From Luteolibacter pohnpeiensis (GTDB lineage Bacteria; Verrucomicrobiota; Verrucomicrobiia; Verrucomicrobiales; Akkermansiaceae), in the NCBI RefSeq assembly GCF_016595435.1, contig NZ_JAENIJ010000021.1, positions 1 to 64,000 of the forward strand: DNA of 64,000 nucleotides, written 5' to 3'. Below, piece after piece: positions 17,124 to 26,896 of this stretch. The translations under genes were made by a program, and so were the position numbers. How positions within the stretch are numbered: position 1 is the stretch's first letter; each line of letters starts with the position of its first letter. The notes under the pieces are model-generated. The model did no database searches and had not been told where the DNA came from. It saw only the letters and a list, made by a program, of their open reading frames with translations.

Positions 17124-17668
17124 CCACGGCTGCGGAGCTCTCGACTGCCAGCACCATGCGGGAAATCCTGGACACGCTTCCAGGTGCCCGCAGGGCGATC
17201 TTTGCCAAGTATCATCTCGGCGGCTGCCAAAGTTGTGCCTTCTCCGACGACGAAACGCTGGCAGAACTCTGCCAGCGGGCAGGGGAGCTACCCGAAACCG
17301 AAGTGCTGGCTCATTTGCTGGAAAGTCACGAGCACGATCTGCAAATGCTGGTCGAACCGTCGACCGCAAAGCAATGGATCGAAGCCGGAGCGGTTCGGTT
17401 GATCGATATCCGGACCCGGGAAGAGCACGATGCGGTGCTTATCGAAAATTCGGATTTTTTCACCCAAGACCTACAACAGGAATTGTTTGCAGGAAATCCC
17501 GAACAAACTTTCGTGCTGTATGATCACTCCGGCAAAGGCGTTCTCGATCAGGTCGCCTGGTTCCGCGGTCACGGATTGAAAAAGACCTTTGGACTGCGTG
17601 GCGGCATCGATGCCTGGAGCCAGGAAGTCGATTCCACGATTCCACGATATCGGATCGAGGTCGATTGA
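17120..17668 (+). CDS. DUF1858-like plus Cys-less rhodanese protein
   Basis: 182 residues in two parts. Residues 10-60 resemble the small Cys-pair domain of the DUF1858/ScdA-N type ([20 protein letters not shown]), which in relatives handles iron-sulfur or sulfur chemistry. Residues 75-180 are a rhodanese domain ([34 protein letters not shown]). The active-site loop reads [12 protein letters not shown], with no Cys where the persulfide-forming Cys belongs. Sulfurtransferase activity is therefore unlikely, and a binding or regulatory role is more plausible. It is coupled to kbl by a 4-bp overlap. Confidence 0.72.
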   Translation: MTTAAELSTASTMREILDTLPGARRAIFAKYHLGGCQSCAFSDDETLAELCQRAGELPETEVLAHLLESHEHDLQMLVEPSTAKQWIEAGAVRLIDIRTREEHDAVLIENSDFFTQDLQQELFAGNPEQTFVLYDHSGKGVLDQVAWFRGHGLKKTFGLRGGIDAWSQEVDSTIPRYRIEVD

Positions 17669-17787
17669 GAATGATTCCGGTGCGTGAAGTTCCTTTGGCT
17701 CTTATTGCCAGCTGATCTTGCAGAGTTGCGAAATCGCATACTGCATGGAATTACACTAGCCAAAGCGCTTGCCTGGCGGTGTGAGAG

Positions 17788-19068
17788 TCAGGCAGCGTCT
17801 TGATCGCTGCGGCGGCGGCGAATGGATGGCGCACGTTCACCGAGAACGACCGGGCGATTGATGGTGATCGCTTCCACATCGTCGCGAGATGGGGTGTCGA
17901 ACATCACATCGAGCATGAGGCGTTCGAAAATCGATCGCAACGCACGCGCTCCAGTGCCGCGTCGAACGGCTTCCTCTGCCATTGCGCGGAGTGCGTCGCG
18001 GGTGACACGGAGCTTCACATTGTTCATCGCCAGCTGCTTGCTGTACTGCTTGACCAACGCGTTTTTCGGCTCGGTGAGAATTGAGATCAACTCGTCTTCG
18101 GTGAGCTTGCGCAGCGATGAAATGACGGGGAGGCGACCGATGAATTCCGGGATCAAACCGAAGTGCAGGAGATCTTCCGGTTGCACCTTGTCGAGCACGT
18201 TGAAATTCGGATCGTCCAGTTCCTGGTTGCTCACTTCCGAGTGGAAACCAAGGGTGTTGCGTCCCAATCGGCGGCGCACCAGATCTTCCAGGCCGACGAA
18301 AGCGCCACCGCAGATGAACAGGATCTTCTCCGTATTCACCTGAATGTATTCCTGCTGCGGGTGCTTGCGGCCTCCTTGAGGCGGGACATTGCAGACGGTG
18401 CCTTCGAGGATTTTCAGCAGAGCCTGCTGAACGCCCTCACCGGAAACGTCGCGAGTGATCGAAACATTTTCGGTTTTGCGACCGATCTTGTCGATTTCAT
18501 CGACATAAATGATGCCGCGTTCTGCGCGGGAAACATCGAAATCGGAAGCCTGCAGCAGGCGGAGAATGATGTTTTCAACATCTTCACCCACGTATCCGGC
18601 TTCTGTCAGGGTAGTCGCGTCGACAATGCAGAAGGGGACATCAAGCACTCGCGCTAAGGTGCGGGCAAGGAGCGTTTTTCCGGATCCGGTCGAGCCCAGC
18701 AGGAGAATGTTGGATTTCTCAATCTCAACATCGCGAAACTCGTCATCGACTTTCGCCTTATCCTGATTGAGCCGCTGGTAGTGATTGTAAACTGCCACGG
18801 CCAGCACCTTTTTGGCGGTTTCCTGGCCGATGACAAATTCGTTCAGCTTGTCGCGAATGTCGGCTGGCGATGGCGTCCGCAATTCGGTTTTCGTGCCGAT
18901 TGTGGCGCCTTTGCCCGACGCTCCACCCAATTCCTTTTCAAGAATGTTGGAGCAGACGTCGATGCATTCGTTGCAAATGTAAACACCTGGCCCGGCGATC
19001 AATTTTTTCACCTCGGAGTGGCTCTTTCCACAGAAAGAACACATCGTGAGATTGGAAGCGCGGGCCAT
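17788..19068 (-). CDS. clpX: ATP-dependent Clp protease ATP-binding subunit ClpX
   Basis: AAA+ unfoldase that recognises substrates and feeds ClpP. 426 residues: N-terminal zinc-binding domain with CSFCGKS and CNECIDVC, Walker A GSTGSGKT, Walker [11 protein letters not shown], pore and sensor regions, and GRLPV near sensor 2. It follows clpP by 45 bp in the tig-clpP-clpX order common in bacteria. A TGCCTG/CAGGCA hairpin lies across its stop codon at about 17770-17796 without a U-run. Confidence 0.97.
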   Translation of the reverse strand: MARASNLTMCSFCGKSHSEVKKLIAGPGVYICNECIDVCSNILEKELGGASGKGATIGTKTELRTPSPADIRDKLNEFVIGQETAKKVLAVAVYNHYQRLNQDKAKVDDEFRDVEIEKSNILLLGSTGSGKTLLARTLARVLDVPFCIVDATTLTEAGYVGEDVENIILRLLQASDFDVSRAERGIIYVDEIDKIGRKTENVSITRDVSGEGVQQALLKILEGTVCNVPPQGGRKHPQQEYIQVNTEKILFICGGAFVGLEDLVRRRLGRNTLGFHSEVSNQELDDPNFNVLDKVQPEDLLHFGLIPEFIGRLPVISSLRKLTEDELISILTEPKNALVKQYSKQLAMNNVKLRVTRDALRAMAEEAVRRGTGARALRSIFERLMLDVMFDTPSRDDVEAITINRPVVLGERAPSIRRRRSDQDAA

Positions 19069-19113
19069 TAGTTTTACAGTAGCGGATTCAGAGGGTTACG
19101 CAAGAGGCGATGA

Positions 19114-19797
19114 TCAGCCTTCTTCCTTGGGAGCATCCATGGCGGCTGCCACAGCGTCTGGAAGTTGTTTGCGACTTTCTAGGACTTTGTCAACCAATCC
19201 ATAAGCAACCGATTGCTCGGCGGTCATGTAATTGTCACGGTCGGAGTCATTTTCAACCTGCTCGATGGTTTTGCCAGTATGCTTGGCAAGGATGCCATTG
19301 AGGCGCTTCTTGAGGTTGAACATGAAGCCGATGGTCCGTTCGACGTCCGAAGCAGTTCCTTGCGCGCCACCGGAAACCTGGTGAATCATGACGTGTGAGT
19401 TTGGCAGGCAAAAGCGTTTGCCTTTGGTGCCGGCAGTCAGCAACACCGAGCCCATGGAGGCGGCGATGCCGATGCAGTAGGTGTTCACGTCGCAGGTGAG
19501 GAATTGCATCGTGTCATACATCGCCAGTCCGGCGGTTACGGAACCTCCGGGAGAGTTGATGTAGATGTGGATGTCCTTCTTCGGATCCTGCATTTGCAGG
19601 AAAAGAAGTTGGGCGATGACGGAATTCGCAACGTAGTCGTCGATTGGCGTGCCGATGAAAATGATCCGGTCTTTGAGAAGACGGGAGTAAATATCAAAGG
19701 AGCGCTCGCCGCGGCCATCGGATTCGATGACGACGGGAACATAGTAACTGTTGCGAGGCTCGCTGGAGCCCATCACGGGAGATTGGAAGTTATTCAT
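19114..19797 (-). CDS. clpP: ATP-dependent Clp protease proteolytic subunit ClpP
   Basis: Serine protease subunit of the ClpXP barrel. From ATG 19797 (MNNFQSP) it has 227 residues; longer starts up to 19851 would lie further inside tig. The catalytic Ser is in [11 protein letters not shown], His in [11 protein letters not shown], and Asp within the DRDNYMT region. [17 protein letters not shown] is typical. The chosen start overlaps the tig stop by 8 bp, implying coupled translation. The C-terminal DAPKEEG tail is slightly longer than usual. Confidence 0.95.
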   Translation of the reverse strand: MNNFQSPVMGSSEPRNSYYVPVVIESDGRGERSFDIYSRLLKDRIIFIGTPIDDYVANSVIAQLLFLQMQDPKKDIHIYINSPGGSVTAGLAMYDTMQFLTCDVNTYCIGIAASMGSVLLTAGTKGKRFCLPNSHVMIHQVSGGAQGTASDVERTIGFMFNLKKRLNGILAKHTGKTIEQVENDSDRDNYMTAEQSVAYGLVDKVLESRKQLPDAVAAAMDAPKEEG

Positions 19798-21118
19798 CGA
19801 TGGTTGCATCTGCAGTTTCCTCAACGGTGGCGTGCTCGACCAGGAAGTCAATGGTCTTGCCGATCACCATGGAGCTGCGGATGTTTGAGAGACGTCCTTC
19901 ACGTTGAAGATCGCGGATGAACTTCTTCGGTGCCACTTTGCGTTGGGCTGCGATTTGAGCCAGGTGATTCACCAGTTCGTTGTCGGATACGGTGATGTTC
20001 TCAGCGCGTGCGATTTCTTGGAGAATGAAGTTGGTGCGCAGGTTGGCGACAGCTTGGTTGCCGGCGGATGCCATGATTTCAGCTTGCTGCGAAGTCACTT
20101 CCTCCTTGCTCATGCCCGATTGCATGCCACGGCTGATCATGGCGTTCGCCTGGCTTTGCGTTTCCTGATTGATCAGGGCTTCCGGCAGTTCGAAATCGAC
20201 CTGCTCGTTGAAGTGGGAAACGATTTGATTCACTTTGGAATCGTCGATTTTGCGGCGGCGCTCACCTTCGAGATTCTCGCGGATGATGCTCTTGATGCCG
20301 TCCATGGTTTGACCAGGGGCCAGCTTTTCCGCCAATTCGTCATCCAGTTCAGGAAGTTGTGCTTCCTTCAACTCCTTGAGGGTGACCTGAAATGTGATTT
20401 CCTTGTTCTGCAGATCGTTGACCGGGAAATCATCAGGTAGAGTGAGGGTGATTTCTTTGGAGTCACCAACGTTCATGCCTTCGAGCTGCAGGGCAAATCC
20501 TGGAAGGAATGCTTTTTCATCCAAACGGACCCAGAAGCCTTCGCGGCTGGAGAGATAACCTGCGGATTTACCGAGAAATTCCTCAGTTGGTTTGCCTTCG
20601 ACCGTGGAAGAGTAGTCGATCACGGCAAAATCTCCGGCAGCAGCAGCGCGGCCTTCGATGTCGGAGAAATCTGCGAAACGCTCGCGCAGCGCCTGCAATT
20701 GAGCATCCAATTCTTCCTCAGGAAGCGCAAGAGGTGGAACTTTGACGGTGAGATTCTTGTAATCCGGGAGGCTGAAGTCAGGAGCGAGTGTCAGCTTGGA
20801 CTCAAAGCTCATCGAGCCGTCCGGGTTGGTCACCAGATTTTCTGGAATGCCGAAATCGAGAACCTTGAGCGATTCTTGTTTCAGCGCTTCGTCATAAGCT
20901 TCATTCACCAGAGCACCAGTGAGTTCCTCAGTGATTTCCTTTTGGAACCGCTTTTCGACCAGTGCGCGGGGAGCTTTTCCGGGACGAAAACCTTGGATAC
21001 GGGCCTTGTTCGCATAGCCGCGGACGATCTGATCCCGCTGGCCATTGACCTTATCCGAGGGGATTTCCACACGAAGGGTGGCGACGCATTTAGGCTGCTT
21101 CTCAACGACAATGTTCAT
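19790..21118 (-). CDS. tig: Trigger factor
   Basis: Ribosome-associated chaperone and prolyl isomerase. 442 residues from ATG 21118 ([11 protein letters not shown]); the longer frame adds MKPGPFI. The ribosome-binding signature appears as [16 protein letters not shown] (about 45-60). The FKBP-like domain spans about 150-235 ([32 protein letters not shown]) and a helical C-terminal arm follows. It is the first gene of the tig-clpP-clpX operon. Confidence 0.95.
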   Translation of the reverse strand: MNIVVEKQPKCVATLRVEIPSDKVNGQRDQIVRGYANKARIQGFRPGKAPRALVEKRFQKEITEELTGALVNEAYDEALKQESLKVLDFGIPENLVTNPDGSMSFESKLTLAPDFSLPDYKNLTVKVPPLALPEEELDAQLQALRERFADFSDIEGRAAAAGDFAVIDYSSTVEGKPTEEFLGKSAGYLSSREGFWVRLDEKAFLPGFALQLEGMNVGDSKEITLTLPDDFPVNDLQNKEITFQVTLKELKEAQLPELDDELAEKLAPGQTMDGIKSIIRENLEGERRRKIDDSKVNQIVSHFNEQVDFELPEALINQETQSQANAMISRGMQSGMSKEEVTSQQAEIMASAGNQAVANLRTNFILQEIARAENITVSDNELVNHLAQIAAQRKVAPKKFIRDLQREGRLSNIRSSMVIGKTIDFLVEHATVEETADATIDE

Positions 21119-21202
21119 GATGAATGGGCCGGGTTTCATGGCCCGGGGGCGAGAAGCTAGGGGGACTAAGGGGCGATTGTCAAACGGGGTCTTCCAGAAA
21201 AC

Positions 21203-22027
21203 TCATCCTGTGGCTCCCGTCCAGCTCCAAAGTGTTGGGTCGAGCTGGTCTCGAGCTGCGGCGATGTGCTTTTCAGCATCATCCGCTTGATCCAAAATGG
21301 CAAAAATCGTGGAGCCGGATCCGCTCATCAAGGCGGACAGACCTCGGTCCAATAGCCACTGTTTCATCTCGGCCAAAAACCGGTGTTTGCGGAAAACGGG
21401 CAATTCCAAGTCATTGACCATCTGTCCCCAAGGAAATGTTACGGGATCATGGCTAATCCCGGGCAATGGCTTGGCGTCGTGCCACCGGCCATAGGCATCC
21501 GGGGTGGAAACGGCGAAAGTCGGTTTTAAAAGCAGCAACTGGATCGGCGGAATGGATGGCACCGGAGTGATGATTTCACCGCGACCCGTGCAGCGTGCAG
21601 CTCCATTTCCCAGGAAAAACGGGATGTCCGATCCCAAACTGGCGGCAATCCCCGAAAGCGCGGCCTGATCCAACGGGTTTCCGTGCAATTCGTTCAAGGC
21701 GGAGAGTGTCGTCGCCGCATCGCTGCTGCCACCGGCAAGACCAGCTCCGTGTGGAATGACTTTGCTCAAGGAGATGTGGAATTTGCAGGTAGTTCCTGTG
21801 GCTGATTCGAAAGCTCGAACCGCCTTCACCACCAAATTGGATTCATCCGATGGCACCGATGGGTCGTCACAGGAAAACGAAAACCGTTCGGATTCCTCAA
21901 ATACCAGTGAATCGCAAAGTCCAGGCAAGCGAACCATCAAAGTATCGATCTCGTGAAATCCGTCGGTCCGTTTGCCGAGAACCCGAAGAGACAGATTGAT
22001 TTTGGCGGGGGCGAGGAACGATTGCAT
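21203..22027 (-). CDS. ispE: 4-diphosphocytidyl-2-C-methyl-D-erythritol kinase
   Basis: GHMP kinase of the non-mevalonate isoprenoid pathway. 274 residues with the N-terminal substrate motif FLAPAKINLSLRVLGKRTDG, the ATP loop PHGAGLAGGSSDAATTL and the C-terminal LMSGSGSTIFAI. It lies 8 bp after pgeF on the same strand, so co-transcription with marR and pgeF is likely. Confidence 0.95.
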   Translation of the reverse strand: MQSFLAPAKINLSLRVLGKRTDGFHEIDTLMVRLPGLCDSLVFEESERFSFSCDDPSVPSDESNLVVKAVRAFESATGTTCKFHISLSKVIPHGAGLAGGSSDAATTLSALNELHGNPLDQAALSGIAASLGSDIPFFLGNGAARCTGRGEIITPVPSIPPIQLLLLKPTFAVSTPDAYGRWHDAKPLPGISHDPVTFPWGQMVNDLELPVFRKHRFLAEMKQWLLDRGLSALMSGSGSTIFAILDQADDAEKHIAAARDQLDPTLWSWTGATG

Positions 22028-22035
22028 AAAATTTT

Positions 22036-22827
22036 TTAAAAATCTCGGGTAATCAGTGCCATCATCCGACCTGTTTTGCCTTTCTCCATCCGGTAACTGT
22101 AAAAGCGCGCCAGATCAGCCGCGGTATCGAGGCCGCAGTCAGAAAATTCAGCGATTCCGGCAGCTTCTGCCTGGCGACCGATTTCTGCCGCGAAATCGAT
22201 CTCATAGTGCGGTGGGCGGATGCATGGGCCGAGCACGGCAGTCACATCCTCCGGTCGGGTGCCGAACTCGCGCTCCATCGCGGCCAGCCCGGCAGTCAGG
22301 ATATTGCCCTCGGTGCCTTTTTTGCCGGAATGAAGCAGTCCGATCGCGCCCGACTTCGCATCTGCCAGCCAGATCGGTCCGCAATCCGCCACATAAATTG
22401 CCAACGTGTGGCCGGGTTGGTTGGTGATCAAGCCGTCGACTCCTGCCATGACCGGGAGTCCATCCGATGCCTCAATGGCGTTGGATGCAGGAATGACTGC
22501 GATCCCGGTGCCGTGAATTTGTTCAGCTCGCCACCATGAGGCGTCCGGGGAAAAATGTTGAACGGCAGTTTGATGGGAGCGACGCAGGCTGCGCATGGCG
22601 GCATCCCGGTCACCGGTGATTTCAAGGCCGGGAATTCGTTCGACCCAGTCCGCGCGGATGCCGGGCAGGGATTGGATCGGTTTGAGAAATTTGGGGAGCG
22701 CCTCCGTCACTTCGGGACCGTAACGGAGGCACTCAAGCTTCGCCAAGCGGGTTATTCCATTTGGGGGAATTCGTGAATCATGCCATGACGCGACCTTGGA
22801 TAGCGCGTTTGGTATGCTCGACGGCAT
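22036..22827 (-). CDS. pgeF: PgeF/YfiH-type laccase-domain protein (purine nucleoside or muropeptide-edit family)
   Basis: About 263 residues of the polyphenol-oxidase/PgeF family, cytosolic proteins that bind zinc. Members are reported as peptidoglycan-editing factor or purine nucleoside phosphorylase-like enzymes. The metal ligands are present: His in AEQIHGTG, Cys in VADCGPIWL, His in LLHSGKKG (a variant of the usual HAGWRG), plus LGPCIRPPHYE. The start is uncertain: ATG 22827 overlaps marR by 50 bp, while family homology begins only around 22700. Operon with marR and ispE. Confidence 0.8.
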   Translation of the reverse strand: MPSSIPNALSKVASWHDSRIPPNGITRLAKLECLRYGPEVTEALPKFLKPIQSLPGIRADWVERIPGLEITGDRDAAMRSLRRSHQTAVQHFSPDASWWRAEQIHGTGIAVIPASNAIEASDGLPVMAGVDGLITNQPGHTLAIYVADCGPIWLADAKSGAIGLLHSGKKGTEGNILTAGLAAMEREFGTRPEDVTAVLGPCIRPPHYEIDFAAEIGRQAEAAGIAEFSDCGLDTAADLARFYSYRMEKGKTGRMMALITRDF

Positions 22828-23239
22828 CTGCCTCGTCTTCATCCATACCTGCGAGGATTCCGGCGAGGTCGGAGGCGATCTCTTTCCGCATTTTGGAAAC
22901 GAGTTCGGTTCCTTTGGCCGTGATTCTCACCATGATCTTGCGGCGATCTTCCGCAGCATGCATGCGCTCAACGTAGGACAGCTTTTCCAAACGATCGACC
23001 AAGCCGGTGGCTGCGGCAGTCGAATGCCCCATCTTTTTCGCGATATCCGACATCGTCAGGTAATCTTCGCTGGAGAGATAGGTCAAAAGGAAGAACTGGG
23101 GGAACGAGATGTTTCCTTTGTTGAGTTCGGTGGACAGGTTCAGAATGCAACTTCTCTGTGTAAACAAGACGAAGTCAGCTAATCGATCGGCATCGGCGCC
23201 GATCGAAGCGCCCGAGGCGTTCGATGTGCTCAATTTCAT
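22778..23239 (-). CDS. MarR-family transcriptional regulator
   Basis: 153 residues, winged-helix MarR type: an N-terminal dimer helix, the recognition region YLTMSDIAKKMGHSTAAATG, the wing with RRKIMVRITAKGTEL, and C-terminal dimerisation helices. The ligand is unknown. A 20-bp palindrome at 23305-23324, 66-85 bp before the start, is a good autoregulatory operator candidate. It overlaps the start of pgeF, so it may control pgeF-ispE. Confidence 0.9.
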   Translation of the reverse strand: MKLSTSNASGASIGADADRLADFVLFTQRSCILNLSTELNKGNISFPQFFLLTYLSSEDYLTMSDIAKKMGHSTAAATGLVDRLEKLSYVERMHAAEDRRKIMVRITAKGTELVSKMRKEIASDLAGILAGMDEDEADAVEHTKRAIQGRVMA

Positions 23240-23304
23240 TTTGGCTGGTTGTAGTGTTCATGTTTTGGGACATGTAAGGGAGCACAGCCATTACGTTAAA
23301 CAAG

Positions 23305-23324
23305 CTACCTAGTTACCTAGATAG
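23305..23324. promoter_or_regulatory. Palindromic operator candidate upstream of marR
   Basis: CTACCTAGTTACCTAGATAG is self-complementary at 16 of 20 positions, with CTAG cores spaced eight bases apart, in an AT-rich stretch before the marR start. MarR dimers usually bind such 16-20 bp inverted repeats. Assignment is by position and symmetry only. Confidence 0.5.
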
Positions 23325-23495
23325 TTATCAACGCCAAAGTGAATAATTTCAAAAAGACGGCTGTGCAACCAAGTGGGACTTTTTGAAAGTATTCAAGTTC
23401 GGAACATTTGGGAAGCAAAGAATTTGGGAAATGCTAAATAAAAGGTGCTCAGTCCTGTCCTGAACTTGCTTCAAATGTTCGTCAAATCCTGGAAA

Positions 23496-24005
23496 TTATT
23501 GAGCTTTTTCCGTCTTTTCGTCGGGCTCATCTTTTTTCGCTTTCTCAGTCTCCTGGATCTCAACCGCGCGCTGCAAAGCTGGCGGAAGATTGGTGATTGA
23601 GGGCGTCAGGTCGTCGGCTTTTGACTGAATTTCAGGCCGATCAAAAACCGCGTCTCCAACCGCAACTTGACCGGATTGTAGGTCTGCGGCGGCGTATTGG
23701 CCCAGATGCTCGCCGGTTGCCAATAGGTTGGCGGTTCTTCCGTCGTTTCCTCGGGAAGTCAGTATCGAATCGGGAGCGATGTCCCATTTGGCATAAGATT
23801 GAATCAAAACAAACCGGTGGTCGGCCGGCACAGAGGCGATGCGGCCGATCAGTCTTGGCAGGGTGACGGGCTCTTTTTTCGGCGCCGGTCCCGTAGGTGC
23901 TGGTTCCTCTTTGGACAGGGAGCAGGAGGCCAGGGCCAGAATGGGCAACAGGCAGATCAGGAATGCAGCCATATGACAGGGTTTTATCGGAAGTTGCATG
24001 GGCAT
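23496..24005 (-). CDS. Putative lipoprotein with charged C-terminus
   Basis: About 169 residues from ATG 24005 or 23999; the frame extends upstream to 24200 but that would overlap the neighbouring gene. The leader ends in a lipobox (LPILALASC), followed by a Pro/Glu linker (KEEPAPTGPAPKKEP). The compact region at about 50-125 has an HRFVLIQSY...ILTSRGNDG pattern, as in short beta-rich periplasmic domains, and the tail is Lys/Glu-rich (EKAKKDEPDEKTEKAQ). The family was not recognised. It starts 14 bp after the metalloprotease gene on the same strand. Confidence 0.65.
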   Translation of the reverse strand: MPMQLPIKPCHMAAFLICLLPILALASCSLSKEEPAPTGPAPKKEPVTLPRLIGRIASVPADHRFVLIQSYAKWDIAPDSILTSRGNDGRTANLLATGEHLGQYAAADLQSGQVAVGDAVFDRPEIQSKADDLTPSITNLPPALQRAVEIQETEKAKKDEPDEKTEKAQ

Positions 24006-24018
24006 CGTGGGGGGCGAA

Positions 24019-25230
24019 TCAGTTGGTGACGGTTCGCGGGGATTCTGAGGCTGTTTGCAGCGAATCTTTGACCTGTGACTGGCGGTTTGAGGTGGATGTT
24101 GTGGTCTGAACGTCCAGAGCAGTTGCGACCAAACGATAGAATGCTTTTTCATCATTCGGGCTGGCATCGGTCCAGGATTCAATTTGTTTGTTTCCTGCAA
24201 TGACCGGACTCAACGGAGAAAAGGTGATGAGATCCTCGGAATGCTCGATCTGATAGCTCATGAAGCTGCTCGAAGGCCATGAAAATTGAGCCGAGGTTGG
24301 ATTGGTGATGGCATTGCTGAATCGGGCAGGTGGGGCGACTTCCCATCCGATGTCCACCAACGCCGAAACATCGAGGTCTGTGGCAACACAGAGTGGGGAA
24401 TAACCGATTGTCGTCGCTGCGCGCATCAAGATCGGCCCAACGACTCCATGCTCAGTTTGGAAAGAGCCGAAAAATGGGCTGGTTAGCAGAGTTTCACCGA
24501 AATGTCCGCCGTTATCGGTCACGGATGGAGTTACACCGCAGGATCGGGCTGAGGCCACGCCGTTAAAGTCGGTGCCGGAAATCAGATTATCCCAGGATGC
24601 AGCCGTTCCGATGCCCAGAACATGGCCCAATTCGTGAAGGGCGATGGTGATGAAATTTGGACGGCTGCTATCGGCTGTGCTGGTAAAATTGAAATCGCGG
24701 TCCCGATTGAACGCGATCGTCCCGCCCCAGGGCGCGAAGTCGGTTTTTTGGTCATTCGCGGAAGCCGGGTAATCAGCGCCCGGATTTCCGCGTGAACGAA
24801 GTCGGCTAATCCACATGGAGGTCCCACTGGCGGAAAATCCACCGGGCCCACCGATGCCTAGAGTTGAACCAGCGAGTGAGCGACTTCCCACGAACACGAT
24901 GATCGTGTCTTCCGGGACGACGAGATTGGAGATTGACGTGCTCTCCCCGCTTTCTGGATCGAGCGGTACAGCTGCCCAGGATGATTGTGAAAATTCCGAG
25001 GCATCAATCTGTAGCAGGTGGTCCTGCAGCATCGATCCCCAGAACTTCGCCACGGATTCCATGGCTGCTTTTTTTTCAGCGGTATCGAAGAAATTGGCGG
25101 TATCAAATCGATAATCGATCTGGATTTCGATTGCCTGGGCCTGATCGACTGCGCTTCCCGCGACGAGGAACAGCAGACTACCCAGGCATCGAAAATTTTT
25201 GGGAATTTTCGAAGAAAGCTCAGTGATCAT
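24019..25230 (-). CDS. Secreted matrixin/leishmanolysin-like zinc metalloprotease
   Basis: 403 residues from ATG 25230, with a signal sequence ending near GSAVDQAQA. The zinc helix is HELGHVLGIGTAASW: the first two His and the catalytic Glu are present, but the third His of HExxHxxGxxH is replaced by Thr, so the third ligand must lie elsewhere, as in leishmanolysin-like peptidases. The C-terminal part of the domain has DVSALVDIGWEV, typical of this group. Residues about 315-385 form a small beta domain (SAQFSWPSSSFMSYQIEHSE) of the kind ending many verrucomicrobial secreted proteins. Extracellular protease role inferred. Confidence 0.75.
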   Translation of the reverse strand: MITELSSKIPKNFRCLGSLLFLVAGSAVDQAQAIEIQIDYRFDTANFFDTAEKKAAMESVAKFWGSMLQDHLLQIDASEFSQSSWAAVPLDPESGESTSISNLVVPEDTIIVFVGSRSLAGSTLGIGGPGGFSASGTSMWISRLRSRGNPGADYPASANDQKTDFAPWGGTIAFNRDRDFNFTSTADSSRPNFITIALHELGHVLGIGTAASWDNLISGTDFNGVASARSCGVTPSVTDNGGHFGETLLTSPFFGSFQTEHGVVGPILMRAATTIGYSPLCVATDLDVSALVDIGWEVAPPARFSNAITNPTSAQFSWPSSSFMSYQIEHSEDLITFSPLSPVIAGNKQIESWTDASPNDEKAFYRLVATALDVQTTTSTSNRQSQVKDSLQTASESPRTVTN

Positions 25231-25299
25231 TGCCTGAACCATTGGTAGCCGGCGGTGATCTGACAATCTATTTCCCTTTCTTCGGAAGTAACGCGAAGC

Positions 25300-26847
25300 T
25301 TACTGGCCTTGATCGGATGGGTTTTCAGGCTTCTCCGGTTGGGCAGGTGTCTCCGGTTGAGCAGGTGTCTCCGGTTGAGCAGGTGTCTCCGGTTGGGCAG
25401 GTGTCTCCGGTTGGGCAGGTGTCTCCGGTTGGGCAGGTGTCTCCGGTTGGGCTGGCTTCTCCGGTTGGGCTGGCTTCTCCGGTTGGGCTGGCTTCTCCGG
25501 TTGAGCTGGCTTCTCCGGTTGAGCAGGTGTCTCCGGCATTTCAGGAACTTCCTTTGCGGGGGCAGGAGCTGATGGAGTTGGCTTTGTCTCGCTAGTTTGC
25601 CTCATCGGCGGGATGGAAATCGGCGGAGTTACAGCCGTGACACCCGATGTAGGAAGCGGAGCCTGCCGTGGGGCTTGCCCCGGTTTGAGTAGCATGCCGG
25701 TCCGATCTTTCAGAACTGGATCGAGCATGTATTTGCTGACTTCAAAGACGCGACCCGCGAGTTTCTTGGTCTTGCTGACTTCTTCTTCCAGTGCTTTCAG
25801 GCGGTCGGTGAAGGCGGCATCCTTTGTTTTTGCTTGTTCGGGAGTTTCGCCCTCTTCCTTTTTCCGTTCTTTTGCCAGATCTGCGGAAATATCCACCGAC
25901 ATGAGATACGTTTCCTCAGCGGGTTGGGCTGGATTCGCAGGATCATCTGAAGGAGTGGGTTCTTTCGGAACGGTTGGCTGGAATTGAATGGTGTAGGTGA
26001 GTCCCTCGACGGTTTGTAAGGTCAGCGTCTGCTTTTTATTTTCGATGCCGCGTTTGGCGACCTGATCTGCCGGAACGACATCTTCAAATTGCAGATAGCT
26101 GAACAAACTCTTCAGAGGCGATAGCACGTCCGGGTCTAATGAGGTTCCAGGTGCCGCGTCGTCCAGAGTGTAAGTATCATTTTCGGTGGATCGGCTGACC
26201 TTCCAGTCGACCTTTGAGGTGCCGGGCTCGGTGACGGAAATGGATTTGATCTTCTCAATTTTGACGAAGTCCTCGGAGAGCCAGCTCTTGGGATCGCTGC
26301 TGACGGATGGGAACAGCTCGCTGGTGGCGTAGAAGCCGGAGCTATCGTCCGCATTGCGTAAGAAACGTCCACTCACCGGTGTGGATGCCTCGCCGCCGCC
26401 GATTTCTTTGCCGAGGTTGATTCGGTCCAGCTGGTTACCTTTGTCATCTTTAAAAGTGACTACCAATCCATGGAGTTCCGGTTTTGTGGATGATTCATCC
26501 ATGCCGAAGTGTGGTGCGAATGATGGACCGGCTTCGATCGCTTGGGTGATTTTCAGGTCACTGAGCTTGCGAAGGAATTCATTAATGGTGTTGGTATTGG
26601 CAGGGTAGTCATCGCGTTGTGCGATTTTCCATTCGCCGTCTTTTTTCTGCAGGGTGGTTTTTTGGTCGGCACCATCGATCTCGATGCTCGCGACGTCTGT
26701 GGCAGGGAACGACGTGAAGAATTTCTCACCTGGGGCACGCTTGGTGGTGCTGTCCTCGGTCTTGCTCTGGCCGAGTTTGACAATGGAAATGGTGATGCCG
26801 AGGACAACGGCAATGGACCATAAGATGATTACCTGGCGTTTGTTCAT
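25300..26847 (-). CDS. DUF4340 membrane-anchored protein with PAQPE repeat tail
   Basis: 515 residues. One N-terminal membrane helix ([18 protein letters not shown]) precedes DUF4340 domains (about 35-330), found regularly beside GldG-like ABC components; the soluble part should face the periplasm. After about residue 400 a low-complexity tail has eleven AQPE(T/K)P hexapeptides, encoded by 18-bp DNA repeats. The tail resembles Pro-rich periplasm-spanning or cell-wall linkers. It lies 49 bp after the GldG-like gene and is the last gene of the four-gene ABC operon. Confidence 0.8.
   Translation of the reverse strand: MNKRQVIILWSIAVVLGITISIVKLGQSKTEDSTTKRAPGEKFFTSFPATDVASIEIDGADQKTTLQKKDGEWKIAQRDDYPANTNTINEFLRKLSDLKITQAIEAGPSFAPHFGMDESSTKPELHGLVVTFKDDKGNQLDRINLGKEIGGGEASTPVSGRFLRNADDSSGFYATSELFPSVSSDPKSWLSEDFVKIEKIKSISVTEPGTSKVDWKVSRSTENDTYTLDDAAPGTSLDPDVLSPLKSLFSYLQFEDVVPADQVAKRGIENKKQTLTLQTVEGLTYTIQFQPTVPKEPTPSDDPANPAQPAEETYLMSVDISADLAKERKKEEGETPEQAKTKDAAFTDRLKALEEEVSKTKKLAGRVFEVSKYMLDPVLKDRTGMLLKPGQAPRQAPLPTSGVTAVTPPISIPPMRQTSETKPTPSAPAPAKEVPEMPETPAQPEKPAQPEKPAQPEKPAQPEKPAQPETPAQPETPAQPETPAQPETPAQPETPAQPETPAQPEKPENPSDQGQ
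25319..25540. repeat. 18-bp tandem repeat array inside the DUF4340 gene
   Basis: On the plus strand the unit is TCTCCGGTTGGGCAGGTG or close variants (GAGCAGGTG, GGGCTGGCT), in about twelve head-to-tail copies, coding on the minus strand for AQPETP or AQPEKP. The unit keeps two plus-strand frames open as well, which explains the false frames there. Such arrays can change copy number by slippage. Confidence 0.92.
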
Positions 26848-26896
26848 GTTGAGAAGCGGGGTTGGGTCGGGAAGATAATCGGGGTTTGGCGTTGGA

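Noticed and set aside
25319-25540. Possible CRISPR array
   Set aside because: The 18-bp units are head to tail with no spacers and encode a regular AQPE(T/K)P peptide in the DUF4340 gene.
25230-25595. Plus-strand frame with repeated VGQVSPVGQ peptide
   Set aside because: It arises because the 18-bp repeat leaves opposite frames open; the minus-strand gene has a family N-terminus and operon context.
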